64,000 nt of DNA from DATDPM01 sp963841995 (lineage in GTDB: Bacteria > Pseudomonadota > Alphaproteobacteria > DATDPM01). The translations under genes were made by a program, and so were the position numbers. How positions within the stretch are numbered: the stretch's first letter is position 1; the number at the start of each line of letters is the position of its first letter. Location: contig CAWJEX010000004.1 in NCBI GenBank assembly GCA_963841995.1, positions 142,532-206,531 of the forward strand, written 5' to 3'. Of this stretch, positions 49,284 through 57,599 are shown one piece after another. Below the pieces are notes generated by a model, which worked only from the letters and a program-made list of their open reading frames with translations, was not told the DNA's origin and did no database searches.

Positions 49284-49466
49284 ATGACAGACCCCTTCTA
49301 TAGCCCTAAAAGGCGCATTGCTCGGGCGAAGTCTAACCTCCGCAATCTCGAAGTCAGAATGGTGGCTTTCGTCAAAGAAAAGCAATACGTCAAATTCACT
49401 GAGATAGACCCGAATTCTGGCGAGATAGTCCATAAGGTCCGAGGGATGATCTTTGGCGCTCAGTAG
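49284..49466 (+). CDS. small conserved hypothetical protein
   Basis: 60 residues, MTDPFYSPKRRIARAKSNLR and FVKEKQYVKFTEIDPNSGEI, like a short helical protein family of rhizobial accessory regions. No clear ribosome binding site, since the upstream bases are the coding start of the divergent gene. The following 420 bases to 49888 hold no clear gene. Confidence 0.5.
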   Translation: MTDPFYSPKRRIARAKSNLRNLEVRMVAFVKEKQYVKFTEIDPNSGEIVHKVRGMIFGAQ

Positions 49467-49888
49467 CCTCTCGATACCATCTATTCGGCCGCATACGACA
49501 AAAACGGTCCGCCTTCAGCGGTCATCAAGGCGCAGTTTTCGCTTCATCTCGGCCGAGCCCTGGCCAGCACGGCGCGTCAGCTCGGTGCGAGTCTTGGGCG
49601 CATTTAGCGAATGACCGTTAATATCGGTTATAATAATAAAGTCAGACGGACGGAACCCGCCGCCTCAATGGTGCTGCGCAGACTGCCGCCGCTCCGATCG
49701 GACTCTTCCATTTGATTTGTACCACGAGCATGTCCATACCAGCGGGGGTTGCATGCTGAAAGAGAATTTTCTGGCCAGTACAGTGCCAAGCCGAATAATT
49801 AAGCTACGGTGATATCCGCGAAACGGCTTCGCACCGCATTTAATGTTTCACGCGGATCATTCGATACGCGCGCGTCCAGCGGCGATAA

Positions 49889-50356
49889 GTGTATTGGCAT
49901 CACCATAAGTCACTTGGAAGGTACCCTTCACCACGTTATGGCGCGCCGACTGGCCTCAACGCGTATTCTAAAGGTGTTTCGCTCGGGCTGTTCACGCCCG
50001 CACCAAAGTCCCTCAAAGAGGAAAAGAAAAAGGGCGCTAAGTTGCACGTGGACTTGATGCATCGGGCGGTACCCGTGAAGCATACGCCCGAAGGCTGGCG
50101 CGCGGTGAGCAAGGGTCGCGCCGAAGACCCCGACAGTGTTGTGCGCTATCTTGAATCCAAGTTTGGAGACGCGCTCGATGATGCCACTTCGGCAATGAAA
50201 ACGCTCGCGCGCTCGATGCCGCCGAAGACCCTGGCCCGTGACGCCTACCGGTTATACGAAAAGTTCCGCCCCAGCGTTCCCGCTGGTGTCAGCGGGTGGG
50301 GCGCCGCAGGCCAACTGGACTTGGGCAAAATCCGGGCCCTCGCTCATAATCGTTAG
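49889..50356 (+). CDS. conserved hypothetical protein
   Basis: 155 residues. The C-terminal 95 look like a genuine family: SVVRYLESKFGDALDDA, PPKTLARDAYRLYEKFRPSV and GWGAAGQLDLGKIRAL. The N-terminal 55 residues look less conserved, so the real start may be further in (for example MHRAVPVK, 50057). The stop overlaps the next small gene. Confidence 0.55.
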   Translation: MYWHHHKSLGRYPSPRYGAPTGLNAYSKGVSLGLFTPAPKSLKEEKKKGAKLHVDLMHRAVPVKHTPEGWRAVSKGRAEDPDSVVRYLESKFGDALDDATSAMKTLARSMPPKTLARDAYRLYEKFRPSVPAGVSGWGAAGQLDLGKIRALAHNR

Positions 50357-50558
50357 CGACATCGACGTTTACCGCTCCGCCTACGTTCTGATCGAACAGC
50401 ATGGCGCCGACGCTGATATTCATGCAGCGATGAAAGCGGATGAGTTCTTTGCGGCGGGCGATCTCCAAGCCTATATGGCTTGGCGGCGGATCTTGCGGGC
50501 GATCCAGTATCTGGCTTCGATGAAGCCGCCGGAAGATATGAAGCAGCACCAAGACTAA
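50352..50558 (+). CDS. small conserved protein, start codon damaged
   Basis: The sequence SDIDVYRSAYVLIEQHGADA followed by DIHAAMKADEFFAAGD matches a common small alphaproteobacterial protein that normally begins (M)SDIDIYRSA. Here the expected start codon is GTT, overlapping the previous stop, so either the start is mutated or one base is wrong. About 68 residues. Confidence 0.5.
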   Translation, partial: VSDIDVYRSAYVLIEQHGADADIHAAMKADEFFAAGDLQAYMAWRRILRAIQYLASMKPPEDMKQHQD

Positions 50559-50599
50559 TACGATCGACACCGCCACCACCACAAGCCGTGATTCCGGCC

Positions 50600-50913
50600 G
50601 CGCCCTTCATCCAATCATCATCGATCATGGGTCGATTGCCGTTAGAGTTCGGGGCGGCCGACTTCGCGAGCCACTCTACGTCGGCGATCGCCGCGGTGAC
50701 GATGGCCGTTTCCAAGTAGGGGTCGGCCAGGAACTCGATCGCGAGATTGAGCTTCGCGATGAGGCCGGCAAGAGACGCCGCCGGCGTGCCTATCATCCGC
50801 ATCTCGGCAGCGCGCCCCGCTTGGCCGCCGGGTAGCTCTCTCACCAAGGGGACCGCGAATTGCCAATCCTGCTGTCGCCCGTGACGGAGAAACCGGGTCG
50901 CAAAGCGGAGCAA
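50600..50913 (-). pseudogene. degraded small accessory protein
   Basis: Minus-strand sequence with PAASLAGLIAKLNLAIEFLA followed by VTAAIADVEWLAK resembles a small rhizobial protein family with a ...SLxGLIxKxxxA... helix. The frame before and after does not look conserved and runs over the plus-strand gene. Low certainty. Confidence 0.35.
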
Positions 50914-50939
50914 CGGTCACTCTTCCGCATTGCCGATCT

Positions 50940-51109
50940 CGGGGCTCGCGTTTTCCTGGGCGCGCTTCCAATAGGCTGCGGCTCCAAGGCCCTTGCGGCA
51001 GGGTTACGTTTGTCTTCTTCCCGATCCCCAACCGCTCCGGTGCTATATCGCCAATGCGTTTGGCGAGGGCTATAGGGTCGCGGCGCCGTTTTAGGCGCTT
51101 GGCGGTCAT
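50940..51109 (-). pseudogene. degraded small basic protein gene
   Basis: Begins MTAKRLKRRRDPIALAKRIG, the N-terminus of a small basic protein common in rhizobial genomes; the expected Gly/Lys/Ala-rich remainder does not follow in this frame. Probably a remnant with frame damage. Confidence 0.4.
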
Positions 51110-51330
51110 CGGGCAGTGCAGATTATGTGATCGCCTCGACGAATTTCGGGTAAGCCCGCCGTAGATGTCTTCAGTCCAGGCTCACACACAACGGCTGATC
51201 CCGTCCATCGATCAAGATGAATTAATCCGATCGATTGATGGCCTATCGAATGATATCCCCCTCGCAAGGCGATAAGGATTACCACTGCAACAACGGCGAC
51301 GGCGAAAATGATTGAAATGCGTAAATTCAT
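51106..51330 (-). CDS. small membrane-anchored protein
   Basis: 74 residues: membrane segment MNLRISIIFAVAVVAVVILI at the N-terminus, then a soluble part with two Cys (VVCEPG, IICTAR). The preferred start is the ATG at 51330; an in-frame start at 51372 is possible. No family recognised. Confidence 0.45.
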   Translation of the reverse strand: MNLRISIIFAVAVVAVVILIALRGGYHSIGHQSIGLIHLDRWTGSAVVCEPGLKTSTAGLPEIRRGDHIICTAR

Positions 51331-51407
51331 AATCCGAATATGACACGGATCACAGAACTGCTTAATCATCAAGATGGCTTGATTTCAAGCTGACCTACCA
51401 CCCTCCC

Positions 51408-51806
51408 CTACCGGATTTTCCAGGTGCCGTCGGGCTGCCGGCAGGCCCTGCCATGAGCACGCTGCGGCTGGCCGTCGATCGTGATCGTTTCCTCGAATTC
51501 GCGGCAGTACATGCCGCCGGGCGAAGATTGGCCTGGCGCCGGATTGTTCGTTGTCGCCGTGACGCCGGTAGCGGAATCGCCTGAACCGGGACCATTTGGA
51601 GTGATTGTGCCGGAACCACCGGGAGCGGAGCGAGTCGGCGTGATCGTACCGGATGAAGAACCGGAAACAGGTCCGTTTGGCGTAATCGTGGCGGAGGAAG
51701 CGTCCGCCCACATCATTGGCGGCGCATTCGCGAAATCGTCATCGGTGCACGCCGAAGCAGCGACCAGAAGAGCCACGAGCATGCAAAGCGAGGCGGCGGG
51801 TTTCAT
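51408..51806 (-). CDS. lipoprotein with surface-antigen-like C-terminus
   Basis: 132 residues: signal peptide with Cys20 as probable lipid site (VALLVAASAC), a Thr/Gly/Ser/Pro-rich repeat region with GTITPNGP-like units (about 38-90), and a C-terminus YCREFEETITIDGQPQRAHG followed by ACRQPDGTWKI, the pattern of 17-kDa rickettsial-type surface antigens. Probably outer-membrane. Confidence 0.7.
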   Translation of the reverse strand: MKPAASLCMLVALLVAASACTDDDFANAPPMMWADASSATITPNGPVSGSSSGTITPTRSAPGGSGTITPNGPGSGDSATGVTATTNNPAPGQSSPGGMYCREFEETITIDGQPQRAHGRACRQPDGTWKIR

Positions 51807-51904
51807 GATGGATCCTCTTGCCGGAATGGAAAGGGCCGGCGCAATCGTCGCAATGTTGCGCCGGTCATAGCCAGCATTCCATATGAATCTTTCGTACAGT
51901 CGGT

Positions 51905-51934
51905 AAGAAAATCCCCGCCAGTTTCCCGGCGGGG
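51905..51934 (-). terminator. rho-independent terminator (minus strand)
   Basis: Perfect stem CCCCGCC / GGCGGGG with a short loop, followed on the minus strand by ATTTTCTT. It follows a short minus-strand remnant ending GTPAKAGNVTFIGAHR-stop (about 51959-52020), probably the tail of a gene lost at the island junction. Confidence 0.6.
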
Positions 51935-52144
51935 CGAGTTGACCGGCAGCCGTTATTAGCGGTGTGCACCGATGAACGTAACGTTGCCCGCCTTTGCCGG
52001 TGTCCCTCCCGAAAACGCTGTCCGCCCCAGAATTCATCGAGTCTCGTTGACGAGACCTTCTTGGTCGCCCCCCTTACACGCGGGACCAGTTGTCGCGGTC
52101 TGGTGGTAAGCCAGCAACCGTGAGTCAGCAGGCAAGGGGGTTCC

Positions 52145-52510
52145 GGATGACTTTAGGCCCTTAAAGAGGGGCCGTTATGACCGGGTAAAAACGTCAAACT
52201 CCTTTTCGGGTAAAAACGACGAACTCCATACAAATAACGTACATATTCTGACAGACTCCAGTCTGACATCCCATTGATATTCCACAATTCTCGGCTGACT
52301 CTTGATCAGCGGGTCCCAGGTTCGAGTCCTGCTGCGCCCACCAGCAACCTTTTGAATTCTCTACGAGAAACGCGCGGTTGCCGATAAGCCATGCGGACCG
52401 AAAGTCTGACAAACCGGCAATTCATCAGACAAATTCGTCAGACAAAGAAGTCTGACGGCGCGTTGATTTTAAACAGGAAAAACTCACGCGCAGATGATTC
52501 CGAAATCAGC
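52145..52510. repeat. island junction repeat 4 (left arm, tRNA core, right arm)
   Basis: Third copy of the junction: left arm from GACTTTAGGCCC (more diverged), core 52294-52343, right arm to 52510 with the doubled TCAGACAAATTCG seen in copy 3. The first 120 bases of the long left arm of copies 1 and 3 are absent. Confidence 0.85.
52294..52343 (+). other. tRNA-Lys 3' fragment 3 (att core)
   Basis: Matches the tRNA 3' part with CTTGATCAG in place of CTTAATCAG and a T-stem CCAGG/CCTGC that no longer pairs fully, so it looks like a hybrid of the fragment 1 type and the local type. Confidence 0.85.
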
Positions 52511-52526
52511 GGCTTGGTGGGACTGC

Positions 52527-54269
52527 TCACGGCACCGATTTTTTGTTGGTCGGCGACATTGTGCGGCCGACAGTTGCCGACCCGTATGCGGGCAAGGTCG
52601 TGAGCCGGACATCCTCTACGGGACCCCCTACCGTGAAATGGTAAAAGCTCTGCCAATCGCGTGCAGAGATGCCAAACACGTTGTGGACTGGATCATCGAA
52701 ATAGCAACCGATCCCGGTCGACCGAATACTCGCTTCTTCGGATTCGAGATATAGAACCTGCCCGACCAGACCGGCTTCCCAGAAAAGCCTTCGGTAGAAA
52801 CCGGCGCCGTACGTAATCAGGCTGGCTGTGTAATCAGCAATCATCGCCAAGCTGAAAGCCCCGTCCCCGGCAATGTCTTGGTTGCAGGAGACTCTCGCGG
52901 CTATGGCACGGCAGTCGCCTTCCTCGAGTAAGTAGAGTGGAAGGCCACGCGGGCACGAGGCAGGCCTACGCCATAGGAAGTCGCATTTCATCGCTTGCTG
53001 GAGTGCCTCGATCTTTCCCGGATCGCGGACAAGCGCATAAAGACCTGGATTTAGTTCGTTCACGCGGTGCACGAAGAGCCCTAGGTGTATGCGTGGGCGC
53101 CACGGAATGGCGTCCCACGGCATGGTTCGCCGGTCTCGGGTTGGCAGAAGACGCGCCATCATTCGGAAGAACACCTTTGCGGAGATTGCCGTTGATGCGT
53201 CCATGCTTATGGCGCTTCTGCGCCCTAGGATCACTTTCTCGGCAGTGAACGAACCTGACCGCACAGGCGGCGTGAAGAATTCCCCCTCAGATGGGAACTC
53301 GGAGAAATCTTCCTCGGCCGAGGTCATGTCCAGCGAGCTTGCCCGAGCCACTTGGTCGATAACCGGCCAATTAACATGATCGGTGCTGAGCGTGTTGGCC
53401 CTACCAAACCAATGGCAAGCGGCGACTTTTGATACGGCATGTTCTGGCAAACGCAGACCCAGATTTTCAGTCCGTTCGCCAGGGACAACCAATGCCAACA
53501 GTTCCGGATGTTCTCGCTCAGAGCCCGCGAAGTCCGTATCGCGGTCGAGGCCGAGAAGCCGCGACACGGCGGTATTTCCCACCTGGTCGAGGAGGCGGAG
53601 TTTCCAGCCGAGCGAAGCGGCGGCGAAGCGCATGGCTGCAAGCGCATGTCCGATATCGTGCTGGCAGTATCGGAACGCCCGTTCGCCGTACTTCCAAGCC
53701 TCCCGCCAATAAATGGACGAAAGGCCCACAAGGAAAGAGTCGTTGGGAAACACAGCCATCAACTCTTTCCAGATCGCGGGAGCAAACTCTGCACGGCGCT
53801 CGAGAGCGTGTTCTTTAGGCGCGTAGTGGTAAACGCCTGGACATTCGTAAATGTCGCCGAGGGCGGGCAGAACCGCGTAGCCTTCCGTGGGATGCAAGTT
53901 CCCGCTTGAGGGATTGGCTCGTAGAGACCACTTGTTGCCATGGAACTCCTTCCAGGCAGTGAGGGAAAGAGCGTAGCGGAAGAAAAGCGAAAGGGAATTG
54001 ATCGACAGCGGCTCCGGCGTCACGCCCTGCATGACGTAGATTTGACAATATGGAAGTTGTCGCCCTTTCTTGGGTAGAGGAAGGCGCACTAGCGGTGCAC
54101 CGTGGTACCGGCGAAACGGATCCGGCTGGGTAGCCCAATCCATATGGCCCAACGATTTAGCGAAACGATGGTAGTGGTGCTTCGTTCGCTCGTGATAGGC
54201 CACCACGGTTTCCTCTGCGGACAGGTCGCCATCGACGAAGCCTGAACCGGGCTCCTCTGTTCCTACCAA
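52527..54269 (-). CDS. SagB-type dehydrogenase (double nitroreductase domain)
   Basis: A 580-residue FMN-dependent SagB/ThcOx-like protein. Two nitroreductase-like halves: N-terminal with SLRANPSSGNLHPTEGYAVL and FRYCQHDIGHALAAMRFAAA, C-terminal with LGRRSAISMD and FSLAMIADY ... GAGFYRRLFWEAGLVGQVLY. Such enzymes oxidise azolines in TOMM peptides, but stand-alone versions exist. No cyclase or precursor peptide gene is seen nearby. The gene ends about 15 bases from the junction right arm. Confidence 0.82.
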   Translation of the reverse strand: MVGTEEPGSGFVDGDLSAEETVVAYHERTKHHYHRFAKSLGHMDWATQPDPFRRYHGAPLVRLPLPKKGRQLPYCQIYVMQGVTPEPLSINSLSLFFRYALSLTAWKEFHGNKWSLRANPSSGNLHPTEGYAVLPALGDIYECPGVYHYAPKEHALERRAEFAPAIWKELMAVFPNDSFLVGLSSIYWREAWKYGERAFRYCQHDIGHALAAMRFAAASLGWKLRLLDQVGNTAVSRLLGLDRDTDFAGSEREHPELLALVVPGERTENLGLRLPEHAVSKVAACHWFGRANTLSTDHVNWPVIDQVARASSLDMTSAEEDFSEFPSEGEFFTPPVRSGSFTAEKVILGRRSAISMDASTAISAKVFFRMMARLLPTRDRRTMPWDAIPWRPRIHLGLFVHRVNELNPGLYALVRDPGKIEALQQAMKCDFLWRRPASCPRGLPLYLLEEGDCRAIAARVSCNQDIAGDGAFSLAMIADYTASLITYGAGFYRRLFWEAGLVGQVLYLESEEASIRSTGIGCYFDDPVHNVFGISARDWQSFYHFTVGGPVEDVRLTTLPAYGSATVGRTMSPTNKKSVP

Positions 54270-54618
54270 GAACTTTATCCTTGATGTCCAGCCTTGGGCG
54301 ATTGAACGGCATTGTCACGTTAATCTGATTTCCTGCGAAATCAAGGTGACTCGCCGATGGTCGCCGTTTGCATTTTCAATGGGCTACTTTCACGGAGGGG
54401 CGTCGAACGGCATATGCTTGGTAAACGTGGCAACCCCCTGGAAATTTCATGCAGCATGATCGGAACGAAGTCCCTGATAGGGACAGTATCTGCTACTTGC
54501 AATGCATTTAGACAGCTCACGAACGAGGTGGTACCCTTCATTTAAATGGCACTTCGGCAGGTCGCGGCTGGCGCCCAAACCTGCCACATCGCCAAACCTG
54601 CCACAGGGAGAATTCCCC
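54270..54618. other. intergenic region before coiled-coil gene
   Basis: About 350 bases between divergent genes. It has a small inverted repeat GTCCCTGATAGGGAC (54469-54483) that could be an operator. Short ORFs on both strands lack support; none looks like a ribosomal peptide precursor. Confidence 0.4.
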
Positions 54619-55353
54619 ATGGATGAGTTCAAGACCTCTCAGGCAAAGATCAAGGCCCGCACCAAGGAAATGGAGGCCGCGATCAAATCCCTCGTCAAAC
54701 AGGCGGAGGGCCTCCAGGGCCGTGCGCGCAAGAACCTTAACGAAGCGATCGCGGAGTTGAGGTCCCGTCAAAAGCAGGCCCTTGAGAAGATAAAGGAAAT
54801 GAGACGGGGCGGCATCGAGTCCGTGGAGCGCAACGTTGCGGCGGGCCAAACCGCGCTTGTCGCCTTCGACAAGACGGTATCCGAGATCTCGGCCCAGCTT
54901 GAACAGCAACGCAAGGCGATCCTGGCGCGCGCCGAGGCCATTCACGCCGAGGTGACCGCCCTGCGCGAGAGCGGCATGCGGGAAATGGGTCAACAGATGC
55001 GGATGGGGGAAAAGGTCCTGGATGATTTCGAGAAGCTGATCAGCCAAACCGCCGATACCCTGAACAGCCAGGTCCAAACCTTCGTGGCGCGTGCGGATAC
55101 CCAGCTGAAATCTTGGCACGCAACCGTCGACGAATATTCCAAGACGGCCATGAACATGGCGGAGCGTGGCCGCCAGGACTTCGCGACCGTCGTCAGCGAT
55201 CTCATGGTCTGGCAGAAAAACGCCCAGAAGCAGTACCAGGATTTCAGCGTCGCAAGCATTCGGGCTTGGCAGGACATCGCAGGAAATCTCGAACGGGGGC
55301 GGGACAAAGTAAATAAGCTGGGCAAGAAGGCCCCCGGCCGCGGCAAGAAATAG
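54619..55353 (+). CDS. coiled-coil protein, phasin-like or apolipoprotein-like
   Basis: A 244-residue protein, almost entirely helical and rich in Ala, Lys, Glu and Gln with heptad character (about 5-200) and a basic tail ending GKKAPGRGKK. It resembles phasins or granule-associated proteins in composition. CAGGGAG precedes the ATG. The basic tail may contact nucleic acid. No direct family match is claimed. Confidence 0.6.
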   Translation: MDEFKTSQAKIKARTKEMEAAIKSLVKQAEGLQGRARKNLNEAIAELRSRQKQALEKIKEMRRGGIESVERNVAAGQTALVAFDKTVSEISAQLEQQRKAILARAEAIHAEVTALRESGMREMGQQMRMGEKVLDDFEKLISQTADTLNSQVQTFVARADTQLKSWHATVDEYSKTAMNMAERGRQDFATVVSDLMVWQKNAQKQYQDFSVASIRAWQDIAGNLERGRDKVNKLGKKAPGRGKK

Positions 55354-55393
55354 CCGCGGCAAGAAATAAGGGCCTGGTATTTTCCGCCCCAAG

Positions 55394-55525
55394 CCGTGAC
55401 GTGATTTGTCAAACTTTCAGTCCGGCAAAATGGCAATTCGTCAGACAAGAAAGTCTGACGGCGCGTTGATTTTCAACGCGGAAAAACTCAAGCGCTGCTG
55501 ATTCCAAATCAGCGGCCTGGAGGCA
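55394..55525. repeat. island junction repeat 5 (right arm only)
   Basis: Matches the right arm from GCCGTGACGTGATTTGTC to the GCTGATTCCAAATCAG end, but with no tRNA core or left arm before it. The first inverted repeat is degraded (GTCAAAC...GTCCGGC). A relic of another junction. Confidence 0.8.
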
Positions 55526-55539
55526 GTGCTCTGAGAGCA

Positions 55540-55850
55540 ATTTCGCAACGGCACGCCGTCCAAATCGATTCTCTCAGTGTGCTTGGTACAGAGAATCGGT
55601 CAGCTCACCGCCTATCCGATGTCGCGAATCAGCGCGCGGTCCTGACCGGTCATTTGAGATCGCGAATCGCATCGATCCGATCATTGGCCTCAACTCTTTG
55701 ATTGGTGACGATTGGGACCGCTCATGACGCGGAACAAACATCAGGTGCGCAAACGACAAATAGCGGAATCTCGGCATCGGGCTCGATTCTGAGTTGCAAG
55801 GCGCATAGCTTATTCAGCGTCGATTAGGTACTAGATGAGGAGCGTTTCCC
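55540..55850. other. intergenic stretch with a shared 34-bp block
   Basis: No gene supported. Positions 55694-55727 (CTCTTTGATTGGTGACGATT...) recur at 57365-57398 with one mismatch, both a little downstream of a right arm, so the repeat family extends beyond the arm. Confidence 0.6.
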
Positions 55851-56033
55851 ATGGCATCCATGTCGCCTTTTTATTCCGTCAAAGAAGTGAAAAAGCCGCC
55901 AGCAAATCGCGTGCATCACAGCAACAGTGAATGTCCTATCGGCCGTGATATTCCGCGAAGTGAGCGCAAGCAAGGAGATGGCGGCTATCGCATGTGTCAC
56001 AACTGCGAGAGTTTAAACAAGCAACGCAAATAA
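55851..56033 (+). CDS. small Cys/His protein of unknown function
   Basis: 60 residues: MASMSPFYSVKEVKKPPANR, then SECPIGRDIP and CHNCESLNKQRK. The Cys...CxxC arrangement with several His could bind zinc. GAGGAG lies upstream of the ATG. No family recognised. Confidence 0.55.
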   Translation: MASMSPFYSVKEVKKPPANRVHHSNSECPIGRDIPRSERKQGDGGYRMCHNCESLNKQRK

Positions 56034-56124
56034 TCCTTCCCACTCGATTGGGCCATCATTGATTGCGAAGCGCTGGGGATCGGGCGGGCGTCTGTCTGCC
56101 GCATCCTTGATGAGGAAACATGAT

Positions 56125-56472
56125 CTAAGCCTGGGATGCTTTGCCTTTGTAGTGAGCTACGCGAGCATCGTAGAGCCTGAGCAAGCAGAAGGCACCGCTC
56201 GCATAGGAGTGACCCTTCGGACCTTCACAGGAATGCCCAAGCCCTTCCGGGCCGCCGCGGAACTGCTTTGCTATTTCACACAAATCGTCATAGACGCCAT
56301 CCGGCATAGGGTCGCGAAAAACCACTACGGCATTGCAGATTGCGCCAACCGTGTAGGGCTGCCCTTCGAGCGAAATTTGGGGCTCGGAGCCGCCCCTGTT
56401 CCAGTCGTGGAAAGCCGCTACCGCTTCAGAAAATGCATCACGATGACTGTCAGGGATGGGCATGTCGGCCAT
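56125..56472 (-). CDS. hypothetical protein, 115 residues
   Basis: Soluble protein (MADMPIPDSHRDAFSEAVAA, QISLEGQPYTVGAICNAVVV) with four Cys. Upstream of it on the same strand is the DUF3892 gene, 19 bases away, so they may be co-transcribed. No family recognised. Confidence 0.55.
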   Translation of the reverse strand: MADMPIPDSHRDAFSEAVAAFHDWNRGGSEPQISLEGQPYTVGAICNAVVVFRDPMPDGVYDDLCEIAKQFRGGPEGLGHSCEGPKGHSYASGAFCLLRLYDARVAHYKGKASQA

Positions 56473-56491
56473 AGCTGCCTCATGCGCCCGC

Positions 56492-56761
56492 CTAGACTCC
56501 GCAGTTTGGGGCCATCAGTAAATTGTCGTTCCACACGCCATCCGCATAGCCACGTGGATAATCGCCCTTTGGCCCATTAAAAATGGCGACATTTTCGGCT
56601 CCGTGCCCATTTAGGCACGTGACATATGAATTGCCCGCGTTGATCGAATCGATCACTTCCTGGGACGTGTGACGCCAGTCGGCACCGCATAAGTGAGTAA
56701 TGCCTTCATCCTGATTGGCATTATATCGTTTGACGACGGAGGTAACTAAATATTCAGCCAT
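56492..56761 (-). CDS. DUF3892-like small protein
   Basis: 89 residues: MAEYLVTSVVKRYNANQDEG, ITHLCGADWRHTSQEVIDSI and the YADG...NLL C-terminus fit the DUF3892 pattern (short protein with an ITHI-GG-W-like motif). AAGGAG before the ATG at 56761 decides the start. Function unknown. Confidence 0.65.
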   Translation of the reverse strand: MAEYLVTSVVKRYNANQDEGITHLCGADWRHTSQEVIDSINAGNSYVTCLNGHGAENVAIFNGPKGDYPRGYADGVWNDNLLMAPNCGV

Positions 56762-56785
56762 TGGAATCTCCTTATTGCTCAGCAT

Positions 56786-57108
56786 GACACGTTATCAGCG
56801 AAATAGGTGACCTATCGGCATTCAGCGCGGTGCCGGGTTACAACCCTAGCCTCCAGAGGGCGCATTCCAATCCGGCCAGCGGTTAGGGGTTTCGCTCATC
56901 CGCCGCGCTGCATCGAAGCTCTCTGACGCGGCCAGGAAAAAATAATCGGCGAACTAGGTTTCGATTTTCACGAATTAGCATGCAAGGGAGCCCGGCGGGC
57001 AAAGGGTAGGGCTTAACTTTTGCACCGCCGTCGCAAGTCGATGATACGCAGTGTGTGAAACGAAGCACAAACTCTGCAAAAGACCGTTGGAAACATTGAG
57101 ATAGCAGG
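56786..57108. other. intergenic stretch before tRNA fragment 4
   Basis: About 320 bases. No gene, RNA or left-arm repeat was recognised; unlike the other junctions, the left arm is absent here. Confidence 0.55.
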
Positions 57109-57330
57109 TGCGTCTTAATCAGCGGGTCCGAGGTTCGAAGTCCTGGTGTGCCCACCAGTAACCTTCTGAATTCTCTCGGAGAAACGCCCGATTGCCGATA
57201 AGCCGTGAGGTGATTTGTCAGACCAAAAGTCTGACAAAACGGCAATTCGTCAGACAAAAAAATCTGACGGCGCGTTGATTTTCAATGCGGAAAAACTCAA
57301 GCGCAGCTGATTCTAAATCAGCGGCTCGGC
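57109..57330. repeat. island junction repeat 6 (tRNA core, right arm)
   Basis: Degenerate tRNA-Lys core (57110-57157) plus a well-kept right arm with TTGTCAGAC...GTCTGACAA and the downstream GTCAGAC...TCTGACGG pair. The left arm is missing. Confidence 0.82.
57110..57157 (+). other. tRNA-Lys 3' fragment 4 (att core)
   Basis: The most diverged fragment: GTCTTAATCAGCGGGTCCGAGG, then a T-loop region with one inserted base (TTCGAAGTC) and CCTGGTGTGCCCACCA. It looks like the oldest junction. Confidence 0.8.
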
Positions 57331-57599
57331 CGGACTCCTCGCAGCACCCTCTCGTTGAGGCCTGCTCTTTGATTGGTGACGATTGGGGCCGCTCATGATC
57401 CGGAGCGGGTTCTCGCTGCTGAACTCTGAAAATTCATTTATGGACGTAGTAGTGAAAGCCACATGTACGGCACCCAGCTGGTTGCGAACCGCGAGCCGGC
57501 AATTCCCGGGATCAACCGGTCCCGTGCGCCGGGCCGATCAGGCCTTGCCCAAGGCGCGGCTATCGGCGCGCGGCTCGCGACCGTCAATTACTTCGCCGG

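Larger units (their letters stand above)
43496..52343. mobile_element. tRNA-Lys island unit 3
   Basis: Between tRNA fragments 2 and 3. Cargo: truncated response regulator, histidine kinase, DKMGG-repeat protein, a transposase gene interrupted by an IS630 element, several small rhizobium-like unknowns and a lipoprotein. No site-specific recombinase is seen. Confidence 0.7.
52344..57157. mobile_element. tRNA-Lys island unit 4
   Basis: Between tRNA fragments 3 and 4. Cargo: SagB-type dehydrogenase, coiled-coil protein and four small unknowns. A right-arm-only copy at 55394-55525 suggests that two units were stacked here and one core was lost. Confidence 0.65.

Noticed and set aside
37009..57157. 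The four tRNA-Lys-like stretches as functional tRNA genes
   Set aside because: Each lacks the acceptor 5' strand and D-arm; only the part from the anticodon region to CCA is present.
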